NCBI GenBank assembly: GCA_024508675.1
Contig: JANINQ010000021.1
Span: forward strand, 1-64,000
DNA length: 64,000 nucleotides
Source: Afipia sp.
GTDB taxonomy: Bacteria > Pseudomonadota > Alphaproteobacteria > Rhizobiales > Xanthobacteraceae
Direction of reading: 5' to 3'
Under the pieces are notes generated by a model, which was not told the DNA's origin, made no database searches, and was given only the letters and a program-made list of their open reading frames with translations. This document shows positions 45,378-54,132 of this stretch, piece after piece. The position numbers were made by a program, and so were the translations under genes. Position 1 is the stretch's first letter. Each line of letters begins with the position of its first letter.

Positions 45378-46241
45378 ATGACCCAGCCCGCTATCGACGC
45401 CCGCAATGCCGATCAGGTCGCTTACTGGAATGGTCCGGGCGGCAAGCACTGGACGGATCGGCAACAGCTCCAGGACATTGTCCTCAGCCCCGTTTCCGAA
45501 GTGCTGATCGATCGTGCCGCGGTAAAGGCCGGGGACACTGTCATCGACATCGGCTGCGGTTGCGGAGCAACCTCTTTCGACCTTCTGCACAAGGTTGGCC
45601 CCACCGGGCGCGTGACCGGTATCGACATCTCCGAACCGATGCTCGGCCGCGCGCGCGAGCTTGCGCCAAAGGACGCGCCGGTTGAATTCGTGCTGGCGGA
45701 CGCAACTGTCCATCCGTTCGCACCGGCCAGCACCGACATGCTGTTCTCTCGTTTCGGCGTGATGTTCTTCGCGCAGCCATCGGATTCCTTTGCAAACATG
45801 CGCAAGGCTTTGCGGCCTGGTGGCCGCCTCGTCTTCGCCTGCTGGCGCACGCCGCGCGACAATCCCTGGATGATGCTGGGCCTGCAGGAGGCCTATAAGC
45901 ATGTGCCGAAATTGCCTGAGATGAAGCCTGACGATCCAGGCCCCTTCTCCTTCGCAAACGAAGAGCGCGTCCGCAGGATTCTGGGTGAAGCAGGCTTCTC
46001 CGGGGTCGGGCTTGAACGTGTCGACCTGTCGCTCGACATCGCCACCGGCCGAGGGCTTGAAGCCGCCATCGAGACAATCCTTGCCATCGGCCCCACCAGC
46101 CGCGCGCTGGAAAACCAGCCGTCGGACAAGATCGAAGCCGTAACGCAGTTGATCCGGACGGCGCTTGCTGCACACCAGAAAGGCGACACTGTCCCGCTTG
46201 GCGGATCGATCTGGATCGTCACGGCGACCAACGCCGCATAG
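45378..46241 (+). CDS. Class I SAM-dependent methyltransferase
   Basis: A 287-residue methyltransferase. It begins ARNADQVAYWNGPGGKHWTD, a segment common in the UbiE/MenG-like small-molecule methyltransferases. Motif I is VIDIGCGCGATSFDLLHKVG, motif II IDISEPMLGRAREL, then DATVHPFAPASTDMLFSRFG and LRPGGRLVFACWRTP. The substrate is unknown; a polyketide or quinone-like methyl acceptor would be typical. CGGAG lies nine bases before the ATG. The upstream MDR gene is 118 bases away, with a hairpin in between. Confidence 0.88.
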   Translation: MTQPAIDARNADQVAYWNGPGGKHWTDRQQLQDIVLSPVSEVLIDRAAVKAGDTVIDIGCGCGATSFDLLHKVGPTGRVTGIDISEPMLGRARELAPKDAPVEFVLADATVHPFAPASTDMLFSRFGVMFFAQPSDSFANMRKALRPGGRLVFACWRTPRDNPWMMLGLQEAYKHVPKLPEMKPDDPGPFSFANEERVRRILGEAGFSGVGLERVDLSLDIATGRGLEAAIETILAIGPTSRALENQPSDKIEAVTQLIRTALAAHQKGDTVPLGGSIWIVTATNAA

Positions 46242-46329
46242 CCTTCCCGCCTCGCCCGCTTCTTCGCAAGCAGGAACCATCGCCATTGAAAGCGATTATC
46301 CGGCGGTATGATCAATTGCGGAGACAATC

Positions 46330-46566
46330 ATGGCGCGGAAGTATTCGAAGGGGGCGGCGAAGAAGGTCGAGCGTGCAATGCACAAGCGGAAAAAAGGTAC
46401 GCTGAAGAGCGGGCGCTCCGGCAAGACCGTGAAGAGCCGCAAGCAGGCCATCGCCATCGGCCTTTCGGAAGCACGCAAGGAAGAAAAGAAGGTGGCCTCG
46501 AAAAAGTCGGCGAAGAAATCCCGCAAGACGAAGAAGGCAAAGAAGACGAAACGATCGAAATCCTGA
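46330..46566 (+). CDS. DUF6496-type lysine-rich small protein
   Basis: A 78-residue protein, extremely basic, with a C-terminus made almost only of Lys, Ser, Ala, Arg and Thr (KKSAKKSRKTKKAKKTKRSK). The N-terminal half has the recognisable pattern KYSKGAAKKVERAMHKRKKG and AIAIGLSEARKE, as in DUF6496 proteins. The tail resembles histone H1-like bacterial nucleoid proteins, so nucleic-acid binding is a reasonable inference. GGAG precedes the ATG. It is a single-gene unit between a methyltransferase and a secreted protein gene. Confidence 0.82.
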   Translation: MARKYSKGAAKKVERAMHKRKKGTLKSGRSGKTVKSRKQAIAIGLSEARKEEKKVASKKSAKKSRKTKKAKKTKRSKS

Positions 46567-46701
46567 GTGCCGGGTCTATTTCCACACACCCGCATAAAAA
46601 TGAGTAATGCGAAAGGGTTATCCGCAGGAACGCAATCTAGCCCGCTCGACAAGGCATGAATCGGCTTTTAGTCTTCGCCAAACTCGAAATGGGGCTGGGA
46701 G

Positions 46702-47274
46702 ATGCGACGCAAGGTCTGTTGTGTGCTGGCGCTTGCGGTCGCGTTATTCGCACCCACCGCACGCGGCGCCGCCCAGACAGACTCAAGCGCCGAAATTACC
46801 TTCTGGAATTCGGTAAAGGACTCGCGCAATCCGGCGGAGATTTCCGCTTATCTCGACAAATATCCCAACGGTACCTTCGCCCCGCTCGCCAAGATTCGCC
46901 TTGAATCGCTCAAGCCCAAAAGTCCGGCCCCGCCCACCGAACAATGGGCGGCCATCGGCTTTGCCGCACGTGGTGCGTGGGGCGCCGTCTGGCAGAAAAC
47001 GACGCGCGATGAGGCCGAAGCGCGCGCCCTCACCCTCTGCGTCAACAATGGCGGCCGCGGATGCAAGATTTCTTCGACAACCAAGTGCGGCGCAATGGCG
47101 TTCTACACCACCCGTATTCGCAGGACGCGATACTGGGGCGCATATACCGCTGAAGGCGCGACGCTTGGTCAGGCGATCGATGCAGCCTCCGCACGCTGCC
47201 GCAAGGAAAGCCGCAGCCCGTCGGACTGCAACATCCGCGCATCGTTCTGCGCTGACGGCAGCCACAAGGGCTGA
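46702..47274 (+). CDS. DUF4189 secreted protein
   Basis: A 190-residue exported protein. The signal peptide is MRRKVCCVLALAVALFAPTA with likely cleavage after ARGAA. A short linker with AEISAYLDKYPNGTFAPLAK resembles the small repeat preceding many caspase-like or DUF4189 proteins. The DUF4189 domain follows: WAAIGFAARGAWGAVWQKTT, CVNNGGRGCKISSTTKCGAM with paired cysteines, and AASARCRKESRSPSDCNIRA. The cysteines probably form disulphides in the periplasm. GGGAG before the ATG supports the start. It converges with the transglutaminase operon 7 bases away. No activity is known for the family. Confidence 0.85.
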   Translation: MRRKVCCVLALAVALFAPTARGAAQTDSSAEITFWNSVKDSRNPAEISAYLDKYPNGTFAPLAKIRLESLKPKSPAPPTEQWAAIGFAARGAWGAVWQKTTRDEAEARALTLCVNNGGRGCKISSTTKCGAMAFYTTRIRRTRYWGAYTAEGATLGQAIDAASARCRKESRSPSDCNIRASFCADGSHKG

Positions 47275-47281
47275 ATATTCC

Positions 47282-48160
47282 CTATTCCGCCGGGATCACG
47301 TCCACAGCCACAGCCAGTTTCTGCTTGCGGGAGCCGACTATCACGCCATCGACTGGCGATACATCCGTGTAATCGCGGCCGGTAGCCAGAACGACATGAT
47401 CATTGCCAATCACCAGATCATTGGTCGGATCAAATCCCAGCCAGCCGAGGTCCGCCCCGCACCAGACCGAAACCCATGCATGCGTCGCGTCCGCGCCCTG
47501 AAGCCGCGGCCGTCCGGGCGGCGGCGTGGTTCGGAGATAGCCGCTGACATAAGCGGCAGGCAATCCAAGACCACGCAATCCCGCGATCATGATATGCGCG
47601 AAATCCTGACACACGCCGCGGCGCTTCTCGAACACGTCGCTCAAGGGTGTTGAGATTTCAGTCGCGCGGGTATCGTAGACAAAATCGCGGTTGATCCTCT
47701 GCATCAGGTCCACCGCTGCAACGAAAATCCCGTTACTCTCCGAGAAACTCACGCCCGCGTAGTCGGTAATAGCCGGCTGGATCGGCACGAGCGGGCTTGC
47801 GAACAAGTATCCAACCGGAAAGCTGGCAGCGAGGCCATTCGACGCGAACGCAGCCTCCCGCACCTGTTCCCATGGAGGAGAAATCATGTCGCGCGGCGGC
47901 ACCACGCGAGAGACATCGACGCGCGACCGCGCATCGATGCGCAAAACCCGATGGGCCGCATCGATCACAATGCTTTCGGTCCGGATACCGAAGAAATCTG
48001 TCCTGACAGTCCGTTCGGCCGGAAGCGGCTTGATGTCGACCTTGTGCGAGATCAGGTGTTGGCCGTCGCCATTCTTCGGCTCAAGCCTGAGCGAACATCG
48101 CGCGAAGCTGACCGGACTCTCATAGGAATAGGTCGTGACATGACGGACATCGTAGATCAC
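47282..48160 (-). CDS. Transglutaminase-like protein (N + core domains)
   Basis: A 292-residue protein. The N-terminal bacterial transglutaminase-like beta domain starts IYDVRHVTTYSYESPVSFAR and the core domain carries a papain-like triad: C184 in KRRGVCQDFAHIM, H227 in DATHAWVSVW and D244 in LGWLGFDPTN. Proteins of this type are thought to be cysteine peptidases or amide-bond transferases, not protein crosslinkers. It is the last gene of a three-gene operon: its GTG start overlaps the stop of the ATP-grasp gene (GTGA). Together with a DUF2126 transglutaminase and an Alpha-E protein, it belongs to a widely conserved but functionally undefined neighbourhood predicted to make and trim a peptide-like compound or tag. 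Confidence 0.92.
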   Translation of the reverse strand: MIYDVRHVTTYSYESPVSFARCSLRLEPKNGDGQHLISHKVDIKPLPAERTVRTDFFGIRTESIVIDAAHRVLRIDARSRVDVSRVVPPRDMISPPWEQVREAAFASNGLAASFPVGYLFASPLVPIQPAITDYAGVSFSESNGIFVAAVDLMQRINRDFVYDTRATEISTPLSDVFEKRRGVCQDFAHIMIAGLRGLGLPAAYVSGYLRTTPPPGRPRLQGADATHAWVSVWCGADLGWLGFDPTNDLVIGNDHVVLATGRDYTDVSPVDGVIVGSRKQKLAVAVDVIPAE

Positions 48161-50664
48161 GCAAACCCCGTCAGCTTTTCAGGCCGCAAAGCGCTGCTGC
48201 CGTGCGGGAAATAATGCGAACCGATGGCGTCGGCGAGATTAAGCAGGCTCTGCTCAAGTGCAAACAGCGCCTTGGTATCGAAGGCTTCCGCTTCGCCCGC
48301 GGTCATGCTGGCCTGAAGTGTCACCGCCAGACGATGCGGCGGATCGATCAGGCCGCCTTCGCGCATGCTGGGAAGACTGGCGATATGCTCGTTGAGAGCC
48401 GCGATCTGGAATGCGACAGAGCGTGGGTTGTATGAATCGAGAACGACCAGATCGCGAACCGGCGCCAGTAGCGGCCCGACCAGATAACGCGATCGATAGG
48501 TGATCTGGCAATCAACCAGCGTCAGCAGCAGGTCGAGATCTTCGCTGGTCGCCGTATCATAGGCGAACTGGCGCGCGAAACGCGCGGTGTTGATCGCGCG
48601 CTCGACGCGCCGGCCCATTTCGAGAAAACGCCACCCCGCAGCGCGGTTCATGTTCTCCTGCGCAAGACCGGCGAAGGTGGCCAGCGATTGCAGGGCCCAT
48701 TCCGCCGATTCCAGCAGCGCCTCGTCATCCTCAGCCTTCTTCGACAGGCGCTCTTCCATTCCGGTGATGACGTGCCATGCGTCAGGCGACAGACGCTCCC
48801 GGAGTGTTCGCGCCGTGCGCTGCGCGGAGCGAATGAGCGACAACGCGGAGCCGAACTTGTCATGCGCCTGCAATGACTGGGCAGCCGTCGTCGCCAGTTT
48901 GGCGCGCGCCGATGGCGTGGTGGCCCCCCACGCCACAAGCAGCCGCTGAATGCGCTCGACTACCGGCTGCATCGGCGACGGGCCCTTGCCTGGTTCGCGC
49001 AAAGCGCCGCCGAGTGCGCGGACCAGCCGCAGCGTGGCTTCGGCGCGTTCGAGATAACGGCCAAGCCAGAACAGATTGTCTGCAGCCCGGCTCGGCACCC
49101 AGCCGGCAATGCGCCTGATGCGGACGGAATCGCTCGGCGGAAGCAGCGTTGAGGTCGCGACTTCTTTCTCCGAAACCACCCAGACATCGGCGGCGCGTGT
49201 GCCCTCGCCCATGGAGACGGCGCGCGCATCCGGCTGATCGGCAATCCGGCAGAACCCGCCCGGCAGGATTGTCCAGCCGTTCGGCGTTGCTGCCGCAAAC
49301 ACCCGCAGCACGAAGGGGCGCGGAGAAATATGCCCGTTGTCCCAGACCGGCGTGGTGGAGAGGCGCACCATCTCCTGCCCGACATAGTCGATGCCGCGCT
49401 TGCCGATGGCATCGACCAGTTGCGCACGCTGCTCCTTTGACAGCGAGCCGCCGATGATCGGGCCGCGCCCCGGAAAACCGGGCACCGATTGGCCATAGGC
49501 CCCTTCGATCGCCATGTCATCGAGACGCGCCAGCACTTCCTCACGCGCCGATTTCTGTCCGCACCACCAAGTCGCGATGTGCGGCATCTTCAGGTCTTCG
49601 CCGAAGAAGCGGCGGCTCAGGCTCGGCAAGAAGCCCAGTAGTGTGCGCGCTTCCATCACGCCCGTGCCCGGCATGTTGGCAACGGCCACACCGCCTTTCC
49701 TGATGACATCGATCAGGCCCGGCACGCCAAGCATGGAGCGCGCATCGAGTTCAAGTGGATCGAGAAAATTGGAATCCACGCGCCGCAACAAGACATCGAG
49801 CCGCTTCAGACCCGCGACCGTGCGGACATGAAGCCTGTCTTCGCTCACCGCAAGATCGTCGCCTTCCACCAGCAGGAAGCCGAGATAGCGCGCCAGCGTC
49901 GCATGTTCGAAATAGGTGTCGCTCGCACTGCCCGGCGTGAGCAATCCAATCCGTGGTTCATCGCGATCCGCTATACCGCGCAAACTGTCGCGGAAAGCTT
50001 CAAAGAACGGCGCGACACGCTCAACATTCATCGAAGTGTAGAGATTGGTCAGCGCGCGCGACAGCACCAGCCGGTTTTCGAGTGCATAGCCTGCGCCGGA
50101 CGGCGCCTGTGTGCGATCGGACAAAACCCACCAGCGGCCATCCGGACCGCGGCCGATGTCAGCCGCATAGAGATTGAGGTATTGCCCGCCGGGCGGCGAT
50201 ATTCCGCAGACAGACCGCAGATACTCGGTGCTGCCCGCAATGGCCGCGGCAGGCAATGCTCCGTCAGAAATCAGACGGCCTTCGCCGTACAGATCGCGCA
50301 AGATTTGCTCGAATAGTTCAGCGCGCTGCGCCACGCCCTCGGAAATCTGCTTCCATTCGGCCTCACCGATCAGCAGCGGAAGATGGCTAAGTGGCCACAT
50401 CCGTTCCGCCGCATCTCCGGGAGTCCGATAGGTGACTCCGGCCTCGCGCATATGCTGATCGGCGGACGCGAAACGGCGCTCGATCTCCCCCGGCGCAAGC
50501 GTCGAAAACGCGTCGAAGAAGCGGGTCCAGACCTCTCGCGGCTGGCCGTTGGCGTCCAGAAATTCATCCGGGATGCCGGGCAATGGCGTGTAGCCGCGCG
50601 TGCAATCCAGAAGGTCCTGTTGCGCCCGCCGCGATCCGGCCGCTCCGTTACTCGTCTCAACCAT
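48157..50664 (-). CDS. Circularly permuted ATP-grasp / Alpha-E fusion
   Basis: An 835-residue fusion. Residues about 60-490 are a circularly permuted ATP-grasp ligase (start LLDCTRGYTPLPGIPDEFLD; core GYALENRLVLSRALTNLYTS; LLTPGSASDTYFEHATLARY and VEGDDLAVSEDRLHV). From about residue 530 to the end is an Alpha-E helical domain (PSRAADNLFWLGRYLERAEA; MGRRVERAINTARF; LLLTLVDCQITYRSRY). In many bacteria these are two adjacent genes; here they are one polypeptide. ATP-grasp enzymes form amide bonds through acyl phosphates, so a peptide-ligase role is inferred. It overlaps the downstream transglutaminase by 4 bases and is 52 bases from the upstream DUF2126 gene. Confidence 0.9.
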   Translation of the reverse strand: MVETSNGAAGSRRAQQDLLDCTRGYTPLPGIPDEFLDANGQPREVWTRFFDAFSTLAPGEIERRFASADQHMREAGVTYRTPGDAAERMWPLSHLPLLIGEAEWKQISEGVAQRAELFEQILRDLYGEGRLISDGALPAAAIAGSTEYLRSVCGISPPGGQYLNLYAADIGRGPDGRWWVLSDRTQAPSGAGYALENRLVLSRALTNLYTSMNVERVAPFFEAFRDSLRGIADRDEPRIGLLTPGSASDTYFEHATLARYLGFLLVEGDDLAVSEDRLHVRTVAGLKRLDVLLRRVDSNFLDPLELDARSMLGVPGLIDVIRKGGVAVANMPGTGVMEARTLLGFLPSLSRRFFGEDLKMPHIATWWCGQKSAREEVLARLDDMAIEGAYGQSVPGFPGRGPIIGGSLSKEQRAQLVDAIGKRGIDYVGQEMVRLSTTPVWDNGHISPRPFVLRVFAAATPNGWTILPGGFCRIADQPDARAVSMGEGTRAADVWVVSEKEVATSTLLPPSDSVRIRRIAGWVPSRAADNLFWLGRYLERAEATLRLVRALGGALREPGKGPSPMQPVVERIQRLLVAWGATTPSARAKLATTAAQSLQAHDKFGSALSLIRSAQRTARTLRERLSPDAWHVITGMEERLSKKAEDDEALLESAEWALQSLATFAGLAQENMNRAAGWRFLEMGRRVERAINTARFARQFAYDTATSEDLDLLLTLVDCQITYRSRYLVGPLLAPVRDLVVLDSYNPRSVAFQIAALNEHIASLPSMREGGLIDPPHRLAVTLQASMTAGEAEAFDTKALFALEQSLLNLADAIGSHYFPHGSSALRPEKLTGFA

Positions 50665-50716
50665 CCCGACTCGCCTTCTGCTGCTCGCGACAATTTCGCT
50701 GATTATGGCGGCGGCC

Positions 50717-53700
50717 TCAATGCGGGAGCGGTGTCCGCAGGTCCAGAGTCAGGGGAAATTCGAGGGTTCTTTCCTCGGGAGGGACGGTTATTGGGCCGGG
50801 CGTATGGCCATGGTCCTGAAAACGGGCCAATCGCCGGGCCTCGGCCTCATAGCTGTTAACCGGCTTGGTTTCGTAGCTGCGCCCGCCCGGGTGGGCGACG
50901 TGATAGACACAGCCGCCCAGCGAGCGCCCGTTCCATGTGTCGATGATGTCAAATGTGAGTGGCGCGTGGACCGGGATGGTCGGATGCAATCCCGAGGACG
51001 GCTGCCAGGCCTTGAAGCGAACGCCTGCCACAGCCTCGCCGGAACGGCCGGTGTCCATCAGCGGCAGGCGACGACCGTTACATGTCACGATGTGGCGCCC
51101 CGGCACAAAGCCGCTCACCTTGACCTGCAGGCGCTCAACAGACGAATCCACGTAGCGCACCGTTCCGCCTGCCGAACTCTCCTCGCCAAGCACATGCCAG
51201 GGCTCCAGCGCCTGACGCAATTCGAGCGTCACGCCGCCATGCTCCACTTTGCCAAAGAGCGGGAAGCGGAATTCAAGCTGCGCCTCGAACCATTCAGGTT
51301 CGAAGTCATAACCCGCCTCTTTCAGATCGGAGAGCACATCATTGAAATCCTGCCAGAGGAAATGCGGCAACATGAACCGGTCATGCAATGTGGTGCCCCA
51401 GCGCACGAACCCGCCATTCTGCGGCTCGCGCCAGAATTTCGCGATCAGCGCGCGGATGATAAGCTGCTGCGCAAGACTCATACGCGCATCGGGCGGCATT
51501 TCCAGCGCGCGGAATTCGACCAGCCCGAGACGACCGGTCGGGCTGTCCGGCGAATAGAGCTTGTCGATACATATCTCTGCGCGATGCGTGTTGCCTGTGA
51601 TGTCCACCAGCAAGTGGCGAAACGTGCGGTCCACCAGCCACAATGGCACCTTCTCGCCTTTCGGTGGAATCTGCGCGATGGCGATCTCGAGTTCATAGAG
51701 CGCGTCATGCCGCGCTTCATCGATGCGCGGAGCCTGACTGGTCGGGCCGATGAACATGCCGGAGAACAGGTACGACAACGACGGATGACGCTGCCAGTAA
51801 AGCACCACGCTTTTCAGCAGATCGGGCCGCCGCAGGAACGGCGAGTCCGCAGGCGTGCTGCCTCCGACCACAACATGATTGCCACCGCCGGTTCCCGTGT
51901 GGCGGCCATCGATCAGGAAACGGTTCGCGCCGAGACGGACATGCGCCGCCTCCTTGTAAAGGCCTATGGTCGTATCGACGATCTCGCGCCAATTCTTCGC
52001 CGGGTGAATGTTGATTTCGATCACGCCGGGATCGGGTGTCACCTTGATGACTTCGATGCGGGGATCGTAAGGCGGCGCATACCCTTCGACATGAACCTGA
52101 AGGTTCATGTCCTCAGCGGTCGCTTCCACTACGGCGATCAGTTCGAGATAGTCGTCGAGTTTCTCCACCGGCGGCATGAACGCGCACAGGATGCCGTCAC
52201 GAATTTCGATCGACAACGCGGTGCGGACACCGCCTCCCCGGCCACCGGCGTGCTGCTCCTGAATGAACTGGCGCGGCCCGACATCCATCTGCACACCGCT
52301 ATCGAACACAGGCGCCTGCGACACATGCTCCACGGGTGCAATTTCGACCCGGAAATCCGGCAGCGGCTCGCGCTCCTCAATGGGGTCCTGTTCGACAATG
52401 TAGGGATAATCTTCCGACGGAATCCATTGCAGGGAATTCATCGGCAACCGCAACCCGAGCGGCGAATCTCCCGGCATCAGAAACAGATTGCCCCGCCGCA
52501 AATTCCACTTTTCGCTGCGCCAGCGGCTCGCCGCCTTCGCATTCCAGCGCTGCACCGGGAGTACGAATCCACGCGGCACATTCAAACCCTGCTGAAACAC
52601 CTGCGCCATCCGCGACCGCTCTTCGGGATCGGCCAGCTTTGAATCGCTTGGATCGACATTGTTGGGCAGGCTGTTTTCCTTCAGCAGCCAATGCGTCTGG
52701 TCCTCATAGGCGGGCAAGACATTGCCTGTATCGACACCGAGTTTCTCCGCCACATTGATTGCAAATTTCTCGGCTTGCTCGATCTTCGCCGAGCGCGGCC
52801 CTTCCATCGGCGCGATCAGATCGGGATTGCGCCAGATCGGTACGCCATCCTTGCGCCAGTAAAGCCCGAATGCCCAGCGCGGCAGGCTTTCACCGGGATA
52901 CCACTTGCCCTGTCCGTAATGCAGCAGACCGCCCGGCGCGAAGTGTGTCCGCAAGCGGCGAATGAGATCGTCGGCAATGCCGCGCTTGGTCGGGCCGACG
53001 GCGGCTGTGTTCCATTCAGGAGATTCAAGATCATCCATGGACACGAATGTCGGCTCGCCGCCCATGGTCAGGCGAACGTCATCCGCCGCGAGATCGGCAT
53101 CGACCTTTTCGCCAAGCTCATCAAGGCGCTTCCACGAGGCATCGGAGAACGGTTTTGTGATGCGTGGTGCTTCGTTGACCCGCGTCACCTTCATCTCGAA
53201 GTCGAATTCAACATTGGCGGAGCTGACGTTGCCACTGATCGGCGCAGCAGTCCGGTAGTGCGGCGACGCCGCGACAGGAATATGCCCCTCGCCTGTCAAC
53301 ATGCCGGACGTCACATCGAAGCCGATCCAGCCTGCGCCGGGCAGATAGACCTCCGCCCATGCGTGCAGATCGGTGAAGTCCGCCTCGACCTCGCTCGGCC
53401 CCTCAAGCGGATCGATATCCGGGCGAAGCTGGATGAGGTAGCCGGAGACGAAGCGCGCCGCCAAACCGAGATGACGCAACGCCTGAATCAGGAGCCACGC
53501 GGAGTCGCGGCAAGATCCTGCGTTCAGTTGCAGCGTTTCCTCCGGTGTCTGGATGCCCGGCTCCATCCGGATCACATAGTTGATCCGGTTGCGGAGCTGC
53601 GCGTTCAGTTCCACAAGAAAGTTGACGGTATTGGTCGGTTCGCGCGGAATGCCGGCGAGATACTGCGCCATCAACGGCGTCACGGGCTCGGTCTTCAGAT

Positions 53701-54049
53701 AAGGCGCGAGTTCCTCCGCAATATCCGGCGGATACTGAAACGGAAAGCTCTCCGCATAAGGTTCGACAAAGAAGTCGAACGGATTCACCACCGCCATGTC
53801 GGCAATGAAATCCACCTCGACCTTGAACTCGCGAGTCTGATCGGGAAAGACAAACCGGGCGAGCCAGTTGCCTTGCGGGTCCTGCTGCCAGTTGACGAAA
53901 TGCTTTTCCGGCAGAACTTTTAGCGAATAGCTGGAGACACGCGTGCGCGAATGCGGCGCAGGACGGAGGCGGATCACCTGTGGCCCGAGATTGACCGGCT
54001 GGTCGTACTTATAATGAGTAACGTGATGCAGAGCGACGGCAATGGACAC
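50717..54049 (-). CDS. Large DUF2126 transglutaminase-like protein
   Basis: An 1110-residue protein, one of the largest in the window. The N-terminal bacterial transglutaminase domain begins [20 protein letters not shown]. The core triad is C180 in [14 protein letters not shown]229 in [13 protein letters not shown] and D245 in [10 protein letters not shown]. From about residue 300 the DUF2126 region follows ([31 protein letters not shown] [35 protein letters not shown]), with many conserved His/Asp/Gly residues suggesting a second catalytic site. No signal peptide or membrane segment is seen. The start is GTG at 54049. It is the first gene of the operon with the ATP-grasp/Alpha-E fusion and the small transglutaminase. 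Confidence 0.92.
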   Translation of the reverse strand: MSIAVALHHVTHYKYDQPVNLGPQVIRLRPAPHSRTRVSSYSLKVLPEKHFVNWQQDPQGNWLARFVFPDQTREFKVEVDFIADMAVVNPFDFFVEPYAESFPFQYPPDIAEELAPYLKTEPVTPLMAQYLAGIPREPTNTVNFLVELNAQLRNRINYVIRMEPGIQTPEETLQLNAGSCRDSAWLLIQALRHLGLAARFVSGYLIQLRPDIDPLEGPSEVEADFTDLHAWAEVYLPGAGWIGFDVTSGMLTGEGHIPVAASPHYRTAAPISGNVSSANVEFDFEMKVTRVNEAPRITKPFSDASWKRLDELGEKVDADLAADDVRLTMGGEPTFVSMDDLESPEWNTAAVGPTKRGIADDLIRRLRTHFAPGGLLHYGQGKWYPGESLPRWAFGLYWRKDGVPIWRNPDLIAPMEGPRSAKIEQAEKFAINVAEKLGVDTGNVLPAYEDQTHWLLKENSLPNNVDPSDSKLADPEERSRMAQVFQQGLNVPRGFVLPVQRWNAKAASRWRSEKWNLRRGNLFLMPGDSPLGLRLPMNSLQWIPSEDYPYIVEQDPIEEREPLPDFRVEIAPVEHVSQAPVFDSGVQMDVGPRQFIQEQHAGGRGGGVRTALSIEIRDGILCAFMPPVEKLDDYLELIAVVEATAEDMNLQVHVEGYAPPYDPRIEVIKVTPDPGVIEINIHPAKNWREIVDTTIGLYKEAAHVRLGANRFLIDGRHTGTGGGNHVVVGGSTPADSPFLRRPDLLKSVVLYWQRHPSLSYLFSGMFIGPTSQAPRIDEARHDALYELEIAIAQIPPKGEKVPLWLVDRTFRHLLVDITGNTHRAEICIDKLYSPDSPTGRLGLVEFRALEMPPDARMSLAQQLIIRALIAKFWREPQNGGFVRWGTTLHDRFMLPHFLWQDFNDVLSDLKEAGYDFEPEWFEAQLEFRFPLFGKVEHGGVTLELRQALEPWHVLGEESSAGGTVRYVDSSVERLQVKVSGFVPGRHIVTCNGRRLPLMDTGRSGEAVAGVRFKAWQPSSGLHPTIPVHAPLTFDIIDTWNGRSLGGCVYHVAHPGGRSYETKPVNSYEAEARRLARFQDHGHTPGPITVPPEERTLEFPLTLDLRTPLPH

Positions 54050-54132
54050 GACGCGGCAACCTCGGTGGCTTCTTTTTTAAGCAGAACACCTGCGCCAGCC
54101 TCTATCAAGTGCTAACAACGGGCAAAGACTGC

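Noticed and set aside
50600-52642. A 680-codon open frame on the plus strand
   Set aside because: It is antisense to the DUF2126 gene, is rich in Arg/His/Gln in the way of GC-rich shadow frames, and has no recognisable domain. The minus-strand protein has full catalytic motifs.
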